NCBI GenBank assembly: GCA_000437555.1
Contig: FR901028.1
Span: forward strand, 205,183 to 257,594
DNA from: Acidaminococcus sp. CAG:917
GTDB taxonomy: Bacteria > Bacillota > Clostridia > Christensenellales > CAG-917
DNA: 52,412 nt
Direction: 5' to 3'
Shown here one piece after another: positions 34,285 to 42,718 of this stretch. Position numbers and translations under genes: made by a program. The stretch's first letter is position 1. Each line of letters opens with the position of its first letter. Under the pieces are notes generated by a model. The model worked only from the letters and a program-made list of their open reading frames with translations, did not search any database and had not been told where the DNA came from.

Positions 34285-36081
34285 ATGGAAAAGCTGACGT
34301 CAAACGAACTTAGAACAAAGTATTTAAACTTTTTTGCCGAAAGGGGACACGCTATTATCCCGACGGCATCGCTTATCCCGGAAAACGACCCGACCGTATT
34401 GTTCACCACGGCGGGAATGCATCCGCTCGTTCCTTATCTTCTGGGCGAAAAGCACCCGAGAGGCACCCGTCTTACCGACGTGCAGATTTGCGTCCGCACG
34501 GGCGATATCGAGGAAGTGGGCGACGCGTCGCATTGCACTTTCTTTGAAATGCTCGGCAACTGGTCGCTGGGCGACTATTTCAAAAAAGAGGCGATAAGCT
34601 GGTCGTTTGACTTTTTGACCAAAGTTTTGGGAATACCGCTTGACAGACTTTCCGTGAGCGTTTTTGCCGGCGACGAATCCTGTCCGCGCGACGATGAATC
34701 CGCCGATATCTGGGCAAGTCTCGGCGTTGACCGCTCGCATATCTTCTTCCTCCCCAAAAAGAATAACTGGTGGGGACCGGCAGGAGTTACCGGACCATGC
34801 GGACCTGATACGGAAATGTTTATCGATACGGGCAAACCTAAGTGTTCGGAAAACTGTTCGCCTGCCTGCGACTGCGGAAAATATCTCGAAATCTGGAACA
34901 ACGTGTTCATGCAATATTTTAAAGACGCAAACGGAAACTTCACTCCGCTTGCCAAAAAGAACGTCGATACGGGTATGGGACTCGAAAGAACGCTGTGCAT
35001 AATCAACGGCTTCAAATCCGTTTACGAAACCGACCTTTTCGATTTTGCAATCAAAGCGCTCGAGAAAATGTCGGGCAAAACATATTCCGACGGAGGCGAA
35101 GATATGGTGGCAATGAGAATTATTGCTGACCATATTCGCACGGCGACGTTTATGCTAGGCGATATAAACGGAATAACCCCGTCCAACGTAGACCAAGGTT
35201 ACGTCTTAAGACGTCTTATCCGCCGCAGCGTGCGCTATGCCAAAAAGCTCGGTTTAAGCGACGGCGCGCTCGAGGAAGTGGCAAAACTCTATATCGCCAA
35301 ATACGGCGACGTCTACGAATTTATCAAAGCCAACGCCGACAAGATAGTCAGCGAGTTAAAACTCGAGGAAGAACGCTTTGGCAAGACTTTGGAACAGGGA
35401 TTAAAAGAGTTTGAAAAGGTCATCACGCACATACCCACTAAAACCGTGCCGGGAAAAACTGCTTTCAGACTTTACGATACTTTCGGTTTTCCGCTTGAGA
35501 TGACGGTGGAGCTTGCCTCGGAAAACGGCTTTGACGTCGACACAGACGGCTATGAAAAGGCGTTTAAAGAGCATCAGGAAAAATCCAAGCTCGGTGCCGA
35601 CCAAAAATTCAAGGGCGGACTTGCCGATTCTACCGAAGAAACGGCAAAACTGCATAGCGCAACGCACCTTTTAAACGCCGCTTTAAAAGAAGTTTTACAC
35701 GACAATTCCATTATGCAAAAGGGCAGCAACATCACGGCGGAAAGGCTCCGTTTCGATTTTAACTTCGACCGTCCCTTGACCAAAGAGGAAATCGAAGCGG
35801 TGGAAAAGAGAGTCAATGAGGAAATCGGCAAGGGCATCGAGATAAAGTGCGAGGAAATGACGGTCGATGAGGCAAAAGCTCAGGGGGCAATAGGCGTGTT
35901 TACGTCTAAATACGGCGAAAGGGTAAAAGTTTATACAATAGGCTTTTCAAAGGAAATATGCGGCGGACCTCACGCGAAAAATACGGCTGACCTCGGCGAG
36001 TTTAAAATCGTCAAAGAGCAAAGCTCGTCGGCAGGCGTAAGAAGAATAAAGGCGGTATTGACGCCAAAAGGTGACAAATGA
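34285..36081 (+). CDS. alaS: Alanyl-tRNA synthetase, short form lacking the C-terminal domain
   Basis: Charges tRNA-Ala. 598 residues against about 870-880 in most bacteria. Catalytic core: TAGMHPLVPYLLGEKHPRG (in part), FFEMLGNWSLGDYF and class II motifs. The editing domain is intact, with zinc ligands His457 and His461 (HSATH) and Cys559 and His563 (CGGPH). The protein stops just after it, without the C-Ala/DHHA1 domain that normally contacts the tRNA elbow and promotes dimerisation. The wording GMxPLVPYLLG resembles short AlaRS forms of candidate-phyla bacteria. TGCTATAAT at 34204-34212 is a likely promoter; GAGG precedes ATG. The intact frame and ATGA overlap with the next gene argue against a frameshift truncation. 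Confidence 0.93.
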   Translation: MEKLTSNELRTKYLNFFAERGHAIIPTASLIPENDPTVLFTTAGMHPLVPYLLGEKHPRGTRLTDVQICVRTGDIEEVGDASHCTFFEMLGNWSLGDYFKKEAISWSFDFLTKVLGIPLDRLSVSVFAGDESCPRDDESADIWASLGVDRSHIFFLPKKNNWWGPAGVTGPCGPDTEMFIDTGKPKCSENCSPACDCGKYLEIWNNVFMQYFKDANGNFTPLAKKNVDTGMGLERTLCIINGFKSVYETDLFDFAIKALEKMSGKTYSDGGEDMVAMRIIADHIRTATFMLGDINGITPSNVDQGYVLRRLIRRSVRYAKKLGLSDGALEEVAKLYIAKYGDVYEFIKANADKIVSELKLEEERFGKTLEQGLKEFEKVITHIPTKTVPGKTAFRLYDTFGFPLEMTVELASENGFDVDTDGYEKAFKEHQEKSKLGADQKFKGGLADSTEETAKLHSATHLLNAALKEVLHDNSIMQKGSNITAERLRFDFNFDRPLTKEEIEAVEKRVNEEIGKGIEIKCEEMTVDEAKAQGAIGVFTSKYGERVKVYTIGFSKEICGGPHAKNTADLGEFKIVKEQSSSAGVRRIKAVLTPKGDK

Positions 36082-36887
36082 AAACGGACAGCCACAGTCA
36101 TTCGATATTCTCGCCCGACGGTCATATTCCGATAAGTGAAATGGCAAAGAGGGCGATAGAGGCAAACGGGAGTTATCTTGCCGTTACCGACCACTGCGAC
36201 CGTGACGTTTTGCAAGAGGGCAACAACGCTCCCGACGGGTGGGGACAGCTAGAGCTCGCCGCTTATTTTGAAGAATATAAAAAAGTAAAACACGAGATAT
36301 CCCAAAAAGAGAACAAAGATTTTTATCTCGCTTTCGGTATAGAGGCAGGCTACGACGAGGCGGCAAGCAGAGACTACGTTGAAATAATCAAACAATATCC
36401 TTTTGACGTCGTGATAAATTCCGTTCACTTTGTCGAGGGCTACGACATATATTATCCGATGATATTCGATAAATATCCCAAAGACAGGGCGTATACGCTG
36501 TATCTCGAAAAGGTGCTCAGAAGCCTTGACGTAGAATACCGCTACGATATAGTGGGGCATATAGGTTATTGCACGAGAAACGCAAGCTATTCCGACCCCG
36601 TAATGCACTACGGCGAGTTTGAACACTTGTTAGAAAAAATTCTCAAAAGGATTATAGAAGAGGGCAAAACTCTCGAGGTAAACACGCATCACGCTCTTTG
36701 CCCCAACAGAGAGATTTTAGAAAAATATTACGCTTTCGGCGGCAGAAAGATATCTTTCGGCTCGGACGCGCACAGAGGCGACGTCTATAAAGATTATGAC
36801 GAAACGGTCGCTCTTTTGAAGGGCATAGGATTTAAAGGCTTTACCTATTTTATAAAGGGTCAAGAAAACTTTGCTCCGTTTGAATAA
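36078..36887 (+). CDS. PHP-domain phosphoesterase, histidinol-phosphatase (HisK)-like
   Basis: 269 residues. PHP metal-binding motifs: DSHSHSIFSPDG (His6, His8) at the N-terminus, TDHCD, an IEAGYDE motif, NSVHFVEG, and FGSDAHRGD near the end. The arrangement fits the HisK/HisJ histidinol-phosphatase family, which dephosphorylates histidinol phosphate. No other his genes are in the window, so the substrate is uncertain. Its start overlaps the alaS stop by 4 bp, so it is co-expressed with alaS. A terminator follows at 37001. Confidence 0.85.
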   Translation: MKTDSHSHSIFSPDGHIPISEMAKRAIEANGSYLAVTDHCDRDVLQEGNNAPDGWGQLELAAYFEEYKKVKHEISQKENKDFYLAFGIEAGYDEAASRDYVEIIKQYPFDVVINSVHFVEGYDIYYPMIFDKYPKDRAYTLYLEKVLRSLDVEYRYDIVGHIGYCTRNASYSDPVMHYGEFEHLLEKILKRIIEEGKTLEVNTHHALCPNREILEKYYAFGGRKISFGSDAHRGDVYKDYDETVALLKGIGFKGFTYFIKGQENFAPFE

Positions 36888-37000
36888 AAGAGCTTTTAAA
36901 AGTAAATCAAAAATTAAAATGCAATCTTAAAATTCAGCATAAAAAACATAGCGTAAAAAAATAATTCTTAAAGATAAACACTTAAATAATAACTTAAAAC

Positions 37001-37030
37001 AAAAAACGCCTCTAAGGCGTTTTTTATTTA
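37001..37030. terminator. Terminator after the PHP-phosphatase gene
   Basis: AAAAAACGCC/GGCGTTTTTT with a 5-nt loop. A and T tracts on both sides let it serve rex (minus) as well. Confidence 0.85.
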
Positions 37031-37122
37031 TGCATAAAAAAATATTTTATAATTTTAAACTGCCGTGGTTGACAAGCCATTCAGATAATAAGGCAAATTA
37101 TTAATGATTGACTGCGCATAAT

Positions 37123-37761
37123 CTACTCTTCGCTGTTTAATATCTCGGACAGTCTTTTAGAAAGTATTGCCAGCGAGGACGCCATATCTTCTTGTTTTAG
37201 GGCTATATTTTCGGGAAGCTTAAGGTGGCAGGGGGCAAACGACCAGATAGCTTTTATACCTGCCGAAATCATAGTGTCGGCAATTTCCTGAGCGACCGCT
37301 TTGGGAGTGGTAATTATACCTATATAAATGTTATTCTTTTTAACGTAGTCAGCAAGCTCGTCAAAGGGATAGACGTTGACGCCGTTAATCTGCGTCCCGA
37401 CTACCTTTTCGTTTACGTCGAAACCTGCAACGATGTAAAGCCCGTATTTTTTAAATCCGTCGTAGGACAGCAAAGTGCGTCCGAGACCTCCTACGCCTGC
37501 GATGACGGCTTCACTTGTGTTGTTGTAGCCGAGGTAGCCTTCAATGTCCTTTATTAAAATATCCACTTCAAAACCGAGTTTCGGCTTTCCGGCGACGCTT
37601 GACACGACGGATAAATCCTTTCTTACCTGAACGGAATTGAGCTGCATATCGCCCGCGATAGTCGTCGACGATATGGTAGATAAACCCTTGCGCTTGCATT
37701 CGTTGAGATAGCGCAAATATCTCGGTAACCTCTGTATGGTGGCTTTTGACGCTTTTTCCAT
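37123..37761 (-). CDS. rex: Redox-sensing transcriptional repressor Rex
   Basis: Senses the NADH/NAD+ ratio and represses fermentation and respiration genes. 212 residues from ATG at 37761, preceded by GGAGG. An upstream in-frame ATG at 37809 is rejected because it falls on the -35. The N-terminal winged helix (TIQRLPRYLRYL, SSTTIAGDMQLNSVQVRKDL in part) is followed by a Rossmann NADH domain with GVGGLGRTL and a C-terminal domain-swapped helix. The gene is monocistronic. No clear Rex palindrome was seen upstream of the dehydrogenase genes in this window. Confidence 0.95.
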   Translation of the reverse strand: MEKASKATIQRLPRYLRYLNECKRKGLSTISSTTIAGDMQLNSVQVRKDLSVVSSVAGKPKLGFEVDILIKDIEGYLGYNNTSEAVIAGVGGLGRTLLSYDGFKKYGLYIVAGFDVNEKVVGTQINGVNVYPFDELADYVKKNNIYIGIITTPKAVAQEIADTMISAGIKAIWSFAPCHLKLPENIALKQEDMASSLAILSKRLSEILNSEE

Positions 37762-37780
37762 ATTCCGCCTCCGCACTTTA

Positions 37781-37809
37781 AAGATAAGACGGACGGGGCG
37801 GATTGTCAA
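37781..37809 (-). promoter_or_regulatory. Promoter of rex
   Basis: Minus strand TTGACA (37809-37804), 17-bp spacer, TATCTT (37786-37781), about 20 bp before ATG. Confidence 0.82.
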
Positions 37810-37863
37810 GCGTCTAAAAAATTTTTACCTCAAAAAAGAGGGTAAATGCTAAAAAGGCATAAA

Positions 37864-37888
37864 AAAAACGCCGCATTGCGGCGTTTTT
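37864..37888 (-). terminator. Terminator of the metallophosphoesterase operon
   Basis: ACGCCGC/GCGGCGT stem with a short loop and A/T tracts on both sides; on the minus strand it is followed by eight T. It separates this operon from rex, which starts upstream. Confidence 0.85.
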
Positions 37889-37902
37889 AATGTCAACGAA
37901 AT

Positions 37903-39576
37903 TTAATTTTGCTTCCAATAAGTATACATATAAGAGTTGTCGTAGCTTCCGTCGTCCTTTATGCTGAAATACGGAACGGGCGTGACGTCGAAAGAACCGT
38001 CCGAGCTTACCGTAATTTGCGTGCCGCCTCTCTGAGCCGTGTCTTTCATAATGCCTATGTATGCGAGATAGTCGATGCTCATACCGTATGTAAGTCTTAC
38101 GCCTTTATATTCAACCGAGAAGGTATTATAGTGGTCGTGTCCGCAGAAGATGCCTTGAGTGCTGCCGTGTTCCAAAACGGCGTCAAAGAGTTTTCCGCCC
38201 TCTTTACCGGGGTAGCATTTTTCGCCCGACTCGCCTGCGACTCCGTAGTAGTAAGTGACGTTATCGGTGTTCTTGTGGCCGTTTTTGATAAACTCGTTCC
38301 AGGCGTCGGAATACTCTGTGAGCGGAATGTGGAAGAAACAGAGCGATTTGACTACGTCGCCCGTTACGGATACTCCTCTGTCGACGTTTGTCTGATTCAT
38401 AAGTTCCACTTTTGTTTCATACCATGCAACCTGATTGTCGTGAATTTTATCGTATTTCCAAGCAAGGCCGAGGATATCGCCGTCGGTATAGCTGTGAGAG
38501 TCAATCATATATAAGGTCTGAGTGATTTTGCCTTGAGTGTTCTGCACGTTGATATAATGGTTTGAATATCCGTCGATGTTTGAAGGACCTGTCGAGAAGA
38601 GACAGCGTTTATATACGGGGTTGCCATAGACTTCTCTTGCGATATCTTCTCTGTCATAGAGGCTGTATGCTTCCGTGTCGTGGTTGCCGAAAGTTATCGT
38701 CCAATATACTCCGAGGCTGTTCATGAGTTTGGCAAACATTTCCGCACTGCGCATGTTGTTGCTCGTGCCCGCCTGGAAGACGACAGGGTAGGCTATATCG
38801 CCCGTGACGACGACAAGGTCGGGCTTTACGGTTTGAACCAAAGTCGCTACTGCCGATATGGCGTTTGCGTCCTTTTTAGTGGAGAACGCGCCTGCGCCGA
38901 GGTGAATATCTGTGAGCTGAAGCACAACGAAGTCTTCGTCGGTAACAAAGGTGTAGCAGCCCAGCTCTTCATCGTATCCGACAGTATTTTGTTCGGCGTT
39001 CATCGGATCGAATTCCTCAACCATGGTGAAGTCGGAGCCGACGTATTCGACGCTTGCCGCCTTTTCAAAGTTAGCCTTTGTGCCCACCGCACTGATGATG
39101 GCGCAGATGCAAATAAAGAGTAAGAAGGCGCCCACGACGGAGCTTGTTATGATAATGGCTCTGATGCCCTTCTTTTTCTTTTCCTCTTTGGTGAGCTCTT
39201 TCCATTTCTTTCTTTTTTTCTTTTTCTTTTTGTCGGAACCGTCCTCGGAAGATTCGCCGTTTTCAGCCGTGACGGATTCACCCTCGTCGGCAGAATTTAC
39301 AGCGGCGTCTTTATTATTATCCGAAGCGGAGCTCTTGTCCGAAGCGGAATCGCCGTCTGATACGGCGTCAGCCTCGGCTGCGGTTGCTTCGTCCGATTTC
39401 TTTTTCTTTTTGAAAAAATCCAGGAAAGATTTTTTCTTCTCGCCCGCAGTCTGTCCTGCGTCTGCGGCAGCGACTTCGGACTGAGTGTTTTCGACGGCCT
39501 TATCGGACGTCTCGGCCGACGTCGCTTCGGGTTGTTCAACCGTCTGTTCATCGACTTTCTTTTCGTTGTCGTTCAT
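37903..39576 (-). CDS. Membrane-anchored metallophosphoesterase
   Basis: 557 residues. Residues 1-135 are low-complexity Glu/Ala/Ser/Asp with a Lys cluster (KKKKKKRKKWKELTKEE in part). A single membrane helix lies at about 140-165 (IITSSVVGAFLLFICIC, in part). The large outer domain has calcineurin-type metal motifs in order: LTDIHLG, VVTGDIAYP, FGNHDTE, and HIPL...GHDHYNT. Topology by the Lys cluster places the phosphoesterase domain outside the cell. Related extracytoplasmic metallophosphoesterases act on nucleotides or wall-linked phosphates. Expressed with a cation-efflux gene 2 bp upstream, whose end carries its GGAGG site. The substrate is not identified. Confidence 0.88.
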   Translation of the reverse strand: MNDNEKKVDEQTVEQPEATSAETSDKAVENTQSEVAAADAGQTAGEKKKSFLDFFKKKKKSDEATAAEADAVSDGDSASDKSSASDNNKDAAVNSADEGESVTAENGESSEDGSDKKKKKKRKKWKELTKEEKKKKGIRAIIITSSVVGAFLLFICICAIISAVGTKANFEKAASVEYVGSDFTMVEEFDPMNAEQNTVGYDEELGCYTFVTDEDFVVLQLTDIHLGAGAFSTKKDANAISAVATLVQTVKPDLVVVTGDIAYPVVFQAGTSNNMRSAEMFAKLMNSLGVYWTITFGNHDTEAYSLYDREDIAREVYGNPVYKRCLFSTGPSNIDGYSNHYINVQNTQGKITQTLYMIDSHSYTDGDILGLAWKYDKIHDNQVAWYETKVELMNQTNVDRGVSVTGDVVKSLCFFHIPLTEYSDAWNEFIKNGHKNTDNVTYYYGVAGESGEKCYPGKEGGKLFDAVLEHGSTQGIFCGHDHYNTFSVEYKGVRLTYGMSIDYLAYIGIMKDTAQRGGTQITVSSDGSFDVTPVPYFSIKDDGSYDNSYMYTYWKQN

Positions 39577-39578
39577 AA

Positions 39579-40400
39579 TTACCTCCTCAATTCGATTGTA
39601 AGTTTTATTCCAAGCGTTTTTTCCGCTTTTTCTTTAATTGCGTCCGTATCGCCCTTCTTTAATGTGACAGCGGCGAAAACGTTTCCGCTTCCGTAGTTGA
39701 AAACTTTGACGTCAAGTATATCCTCTTTATCGACAAAGTCTTTCAAAAGAGTTTTGATTTTGTCAATAGTTTCGTCTTCTCTTTTACCCATAAGTTCGGT
39801 AAAATTGAAAGCGATGGTTTTGCAACCCATCACGATTATAACTCCCGAAATTATAAGCCCGACGATGCCGTCTACGGGGACGGAAGTATAGGGGGCGATG
39901 GCGAAAGACAGTAGGGTCATTGCCGTTACCGCAGTATCGAGAATGCTGTCTATCTTTTCCACTTTAATTATGGGGGAGGAAGATTTTTTGTCTATATGAT
40001 TGAAAAACAAAAACAGCAAAAATTTTACGACTACCGTTGCGGCAAGCACTCCGAAGTGTATCCAGTTAAAAGTTATGGGAGGGTGATAAAACACTCTTTC
40101 AAGCGATTCGTAAAAGAATACGCCGCCCACGACGAGGATAATTACGGATATCAAAAAGGATACTATGTATTCGATTCTGCCGAAACCGTATGGAAATTTC
40201 TCCGTCGGCTTTTTGTCGCCTATCCCTACGCCTACGGTAGCGCCCGCAAAGCCGAACATATCGCTGAAGTTGTTGATGCTGTCCGACAAGATACTTACCG
40301 AATTGGCAAATAACCCGATATACAGCTTTACTCCCGCCATGGCGGCGTTAGCTATTCCGCCTGTGATAGTTGAAGTTAGTTTTAACTGTTTATCGGTCAT
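39579..40400 (-). CDS. Cation diffusion facilitator transporter
   Basis: 273-residue CDF metal exporter, standard length. Metal-site motifs: ILSDSINNFSDM in helix 2, KFPYGFGRIEYI after it, and EKIDSILDTAVT in helix 5. A cytoplasmic domain forms the C-terminus. Asp/Asn pattern as in the 7487 protein, without the long charged tail. It begins an operon with the metallophosphoesterase; GAGG precedes ATG. Metal specificity is unknown. Coupling of a metal exporter to a metal-dependent phosphoesterase is suggestive but not proof of shared function. Confidence 0.9.
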   Translation of the reverse strand: MTDKQLKLTSTITGGIANAAMAGVKLYIGLFANSVSILSDSINNFSDMFGFAGATVGVGIGDKKPTEKFPYGFGRIEYIVSFLISVIILVVGGVFFYESLERVFYHPPITFNWIHFGVLAATVVVKFLLFLFFNHIDKKSSSPIIKVEKIDSILDTAVTAMTLLSFAIAPYTSVPVDGIVGLIISGVIIVMGCKTIAFNFTELMGKREDETIDKIKTLLKDFVDKEDILDVKVFNYGSGNVFAAVTLKKGDTDAIKEKAEKTLGIKLTIELRR

Positions 40401-40417
40401 AATCTTTCCTCGGGGTT

Positions 40418-40446
40418 ATTATACACGGCATATGCTTTCTTGTCAA
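40418..40446 (-). promoter_or_regulatory. Consensus promoter of the cation-efflux/phosphoesterase operon
   Basis: Minus strand TTGACA (40446-40441), 17-bp spacer, TATAAT (40423-40418), 18 bp before ATG. Confidence 0.93.
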
Positions 40447-40829
40447 ACGTGAAACTTCAAAATAGGGCTGTCACGGCCGCCAAAAATTGCCTTTTTTCAC
40501 ACCTGTCATAAATGCGGAGGCACTTGAAGCAAACAAGACTGTCAAATAAAAAGGGAAACAGTGGCGCAGATTGCTATTTTCGAATATATTATAAAGATTA
40601 AGTCTGTCTTGAACGATTTGCATTTTTCTGATTTGAGAGCCTTAAGGCACAAGACGGATTAAAAACCGCTTAAATTTATCGACATTAAAATCAGCATTTA
40701 ATATTTGTTTAAAGAACAAAACTAAAATAAAATATAATCTTTATGTAAAAACGCCCAGACTTTGGGTGTATATGATATATAATTACATTAGTATATAAAA
40801 TAATACAATAAGTTAAAGCAAAATTGCTA
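40447..40829. other. Divergent intergenic region, no gene identified
   Basis: About 380 bp. It contains several short dyads, including ACGCCCA/TGGGTGT near 40750-40770, but no gene, tRNA or RNA family I can name. Its G+C is higher than that of nearby gaps in the 40460-40660 part, so an unannotated small RNA is possible but unsupported. Confidence 0.4.
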
Positions 40830-40858
40830 TTGAAAAGCCGGATACGGTATGGTATAAT
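40830..40858 (+). promoter_or_regulatory. Promoter of the 92-residue protein gene
   Basis: TTGAAA (40830-40835), 17-bp spacer, TATAAT (40853-40858). Confidence 0.9.
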
Positions 40859-40866
40859 AAAACAAA

Positions 40867-40913
40867 GAAAGGAGGCAAACGAATCTCATTCGATTTTGCC
40901 GAAGGAGGTCACT
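40867..40913 (+). promoter_or_regulatory. 5' UTR with two Shine-Dalgarno copies around an 11-bp hairpin
   Basis: AAAGGAGG (40868-40875) and AAGGAGGT (40902-40909) are separated by a hairpin: GGCAAA-CGAAT paired to ATTCG-A-TTTTGCC (40874-40900), 3-nt loop. The hairpin base uses the last GG of the first copy, so only the second copy, 4 nt before ATG, is free when it folds. The first copy has no start codon at a usual distance. Confidence 0.65.
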
Positions 40914-41192
40914 ATGATCGACGAATTGACTCTGGGAGATATTCTCGGTATCGAGACAAAGCAAAAGCCCGTCAAAAGGGGAAACGCCCCCAAAAGATGG
41001 CGCAAAGATTTGGCAGACTGTGTTTGGATGGAGGATATGGGACGAGAAATCAAAGAGGAAGAACAACGCGAATATGAAGCCTGGGTAAAGAAGATAACAG
41101 GCGGAGAACCTAAAAAAAGGACGATGACGATGTTCACCGAACAAGATAACTTGTTCTTCTATTCCGAACCCGAGAAGAAAAAGAAAAGATAA
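40914..41192 (+). CDS. 92-residue charged protein, unknown function
   Basis: Starts at ATG 40914 just after a perfect AAGGAGGT. An upstream in-frame start at 40824 lies before the predicted transcription start and is rejected. The protein is hydrophilic: acidic N-terminus (MIDELTLGDILGIE), a basic stretch (KPVKRGNAPKRWRKDL), a central helix rich in Glu, and a lysine-rich end. No cysteine pair, signal or membrane segment. I recognise no family. Its strong promoter, strong ribosome site and dedicated terminator imply an abundant small protein; the basic patch could bind nucleic acid, which is inference. Confidence 0.75.
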   Translation: MIDELTLGDILGIETKQKPVKRGNAPKRWRKDLADCVWMEDMGREIKEEEQREYEAWVKKITGGEPKKRTMTMFTEQDNLFFYSEPEKKKKR

Positions 41193-41195
41193 ACA

Positions 41196-41221
41196 GGGCA
41201 TACCTTTGTATGCTCTTTTTT
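41196..41221 (+). terminator. Terminator after the 92-residue protein gene
   Basis: GCATAC/GTATGC with a short T-rich loop, then C and six T. Confidence 0.85.
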
Positions 41222-41656
41222 ATTGCAGGGCAAAACGAAATAAATTTTCAACCATTTTGCCCTTGCGGTTTTGTTTTTTGTTTTTTTGCGCTTTTTCCGC
41301 ATTTTCCCGACATAATATCACCGTAAACCGATTATTTTATACAAAAAATGGCAAAAGTAAAGCATTTTGAAGTAAAAATATCGAAAAAAATGGTGAAAAA
41401 GTAAATTTTTTTTAAAAATGGGTATTGACATTTGCCCCTTTAGGCAATAAAATAAAATCAAGAAAACGGAGGCGAATTTTATAATATCGGACTTGGGACA
41501 TTGTAGCTAAATTCAAAAATTTTGTTTTTGGTTAACAAAATTTTTTTTCTTCTATTCTGTTTCGTCAAGATATTGTGAAATCCCGAAGCGGCTATTCGGG
41601 GACCAAGCCTAAGTTTAAAAAAGAAATAAGGCAAAAACTTTTGGAGGAAAATTTGT
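41222..41656 (+). promoter_or_regulatory. mreB promoter and ~200-nt leader
   Basis: A dyad GGGCAAAA/TTTTGCCC with a long loop spans about 41228-41264. The promoter is TTGACA (41425-41430), 17 bp, TAAAAT (41448-41453), which puts the mRNA start near 41460 and leaves a ~195-nt 5' UTR. The leader contains the stem CCCGAA/TTCGGG (41582-41600, 7-nt loop GCGGCTA), followed by GACCAAGCCT and a GCCT/AGGC pairing option (41607-41632). The length and G+C rise in an AT-rich region suggest regulation, but I cannot match a known riboswitch. TTGGAGG precedes the start codon. Confidence 0.55.
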
Positions 41657-42673
41657 ATGGCAAAAGAAGCATTGAAAATCGGAATCGACTTGGGTACTGC
41701 CAATACTTTGGTTTATATAGCAAAACAAGGTATTGTTTTTAACGAGCCGTCCTATGTCGCTTACGATAGAGCAACCAAGAAATGTATTGCTTGCGGACAT
41801 TCTGCCAAAATGATGATGGGTAAGACTCACGATAAAATCCGTGTCGTCAAACCTCTCGAAGGCGGTGTTGTCGCAGACCTTGACGCGACAAAGTCCTTGC
41901 TTGAGTACATTTTCTCTAAACTCGACAGAGTAGATGATATCGATTGGAAAAATTCGACCATCTTGCTTTGCTGCCCGTCGGAAATCACAGTTGTTGAGCG
42001 TGCCGCACTCATTAACTTAGCACACGATTTGGGCATAGTCGACGTATTTATCGAACAGGAAGTTAAAGCAGGCGCAATCGGCGCAGGCTGCGACATCTAC
42101 ACGACGGAGGGCTCGATGATTGTTGACATCGGCGGAGGTTCCACCGATATCGGCGTTTTGTCTTGCGGCGACCTCGTTGTTTGGGATTCTATCCGTGTTG
42201 CAGGTAGATATTTCGATAGCGAAATTGCAAAATACATCAAACAACATTACAACCTGTTGATAGGTGACAGAACGGCAGAAAGAGTTAAGTTCGAACTTGC
42301 AACCTTAGCTCCCATCACCGGCGAAGAGAAAGTTTGCCAGGCTTCCGGTAGACATTTGTCACAAGGACAACCTGCGACAATCACCATCACCCAAGGTGAA
42401 GTCCGCGAGATTATGATTCGCGCTTTTGAAAGAATTAAGCACACCATTCTCGCCACTTTGGAAAAGACGCCCCCTGAACTTTCGGCGGATATCCTCCACA
42501 GAGGTATCGTTGTCAACGGCGGCGGCGGCTGTATCGACGGCGTTAAGGAATATTTTGAATCTGAATTACACCTTCCTTGCACTATTTCCGCTAACTGCTT
42601 GACTTCAATCGCAGAAGGCACGAAATACTTGCTTAAGAACAGAGGAAACTACTTGCAAAGACCTGTCGAATAA
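41657..42673 (+). CDS. MreB/Mbl-like actin homologue (first of pair)
   Basis: 338-residue bacterial actin. Phosphate loops: GIDLGTANTLVY at the N-terminus and MIVDIGGGSTDIGVL in the middle; an adenosine-loop-like stretch NGGGGCIDG follows. Membrane-associated filaments of this family guide side-wall peptidoglycan synthesis. It starts KEALKIG directly, with no extended membrane helix. It is followed 45 bp later by a second MreB-like gene on the same mRNA, away from any mreCD genes. The codons are well biased and the promoter is strong, suggesting high abundance. Whether it is MreB, Mbl or MreBH cannot be told from sequence by eye. Confidence 0.92.
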   Translation: MAKEALKIGIDLGTANTLVYIAKQGIVFNEPSYVAYDRATKKCIACGHSAKMMMGKTHDKIRVVKPLEGGVVADLDATKSLLEYIFSKLDRVDDIDWKNSTILLCCPSEITVVERAALINLAHDLGIVDVFIEQEVKAGAIGAGCDIYTTEGSMIVDIGGGSTDIGVLSCGDLVVWDSIRVAGRYFDSEIAKYIKQHYNLLIGDRTAERVKFELATLAPITGEEKVCQASGRHLSQGQPATITITQGEVREIMIRAFERIKHTILATLEKTPPELSADILHRGIVVNGGGGCIDGVKEYFESELHLPCTISANCLTSIAEGTKYLLKNRGNYLQRPVE

Positions 42674-42718
42674 GAATTTCGGCTTTGCATGCACCATTAA
42701 AAAGGAAAAGGAGAAATT

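Noticed and set aside
37762..37809. Longer N-terminus of rex
   Set aside because: It would start inside the predicted -35 and adds 16 residues that do not match Rex. ATG at 37761 with GGAGG is preferred.
40824..40913. Longer N-terminus of the 92-residue protein
   Set aside because: It begins before the -35 of a strong promoter; the second ribosome site and ATG 40914 are preferred.
41525..41545. Rex-type site near mreB (GGTTAACAAAA)
   Set aside because: Only a half-site is present; a full palindrome is missing. No full site was seen near the dehydrogenase genes either.
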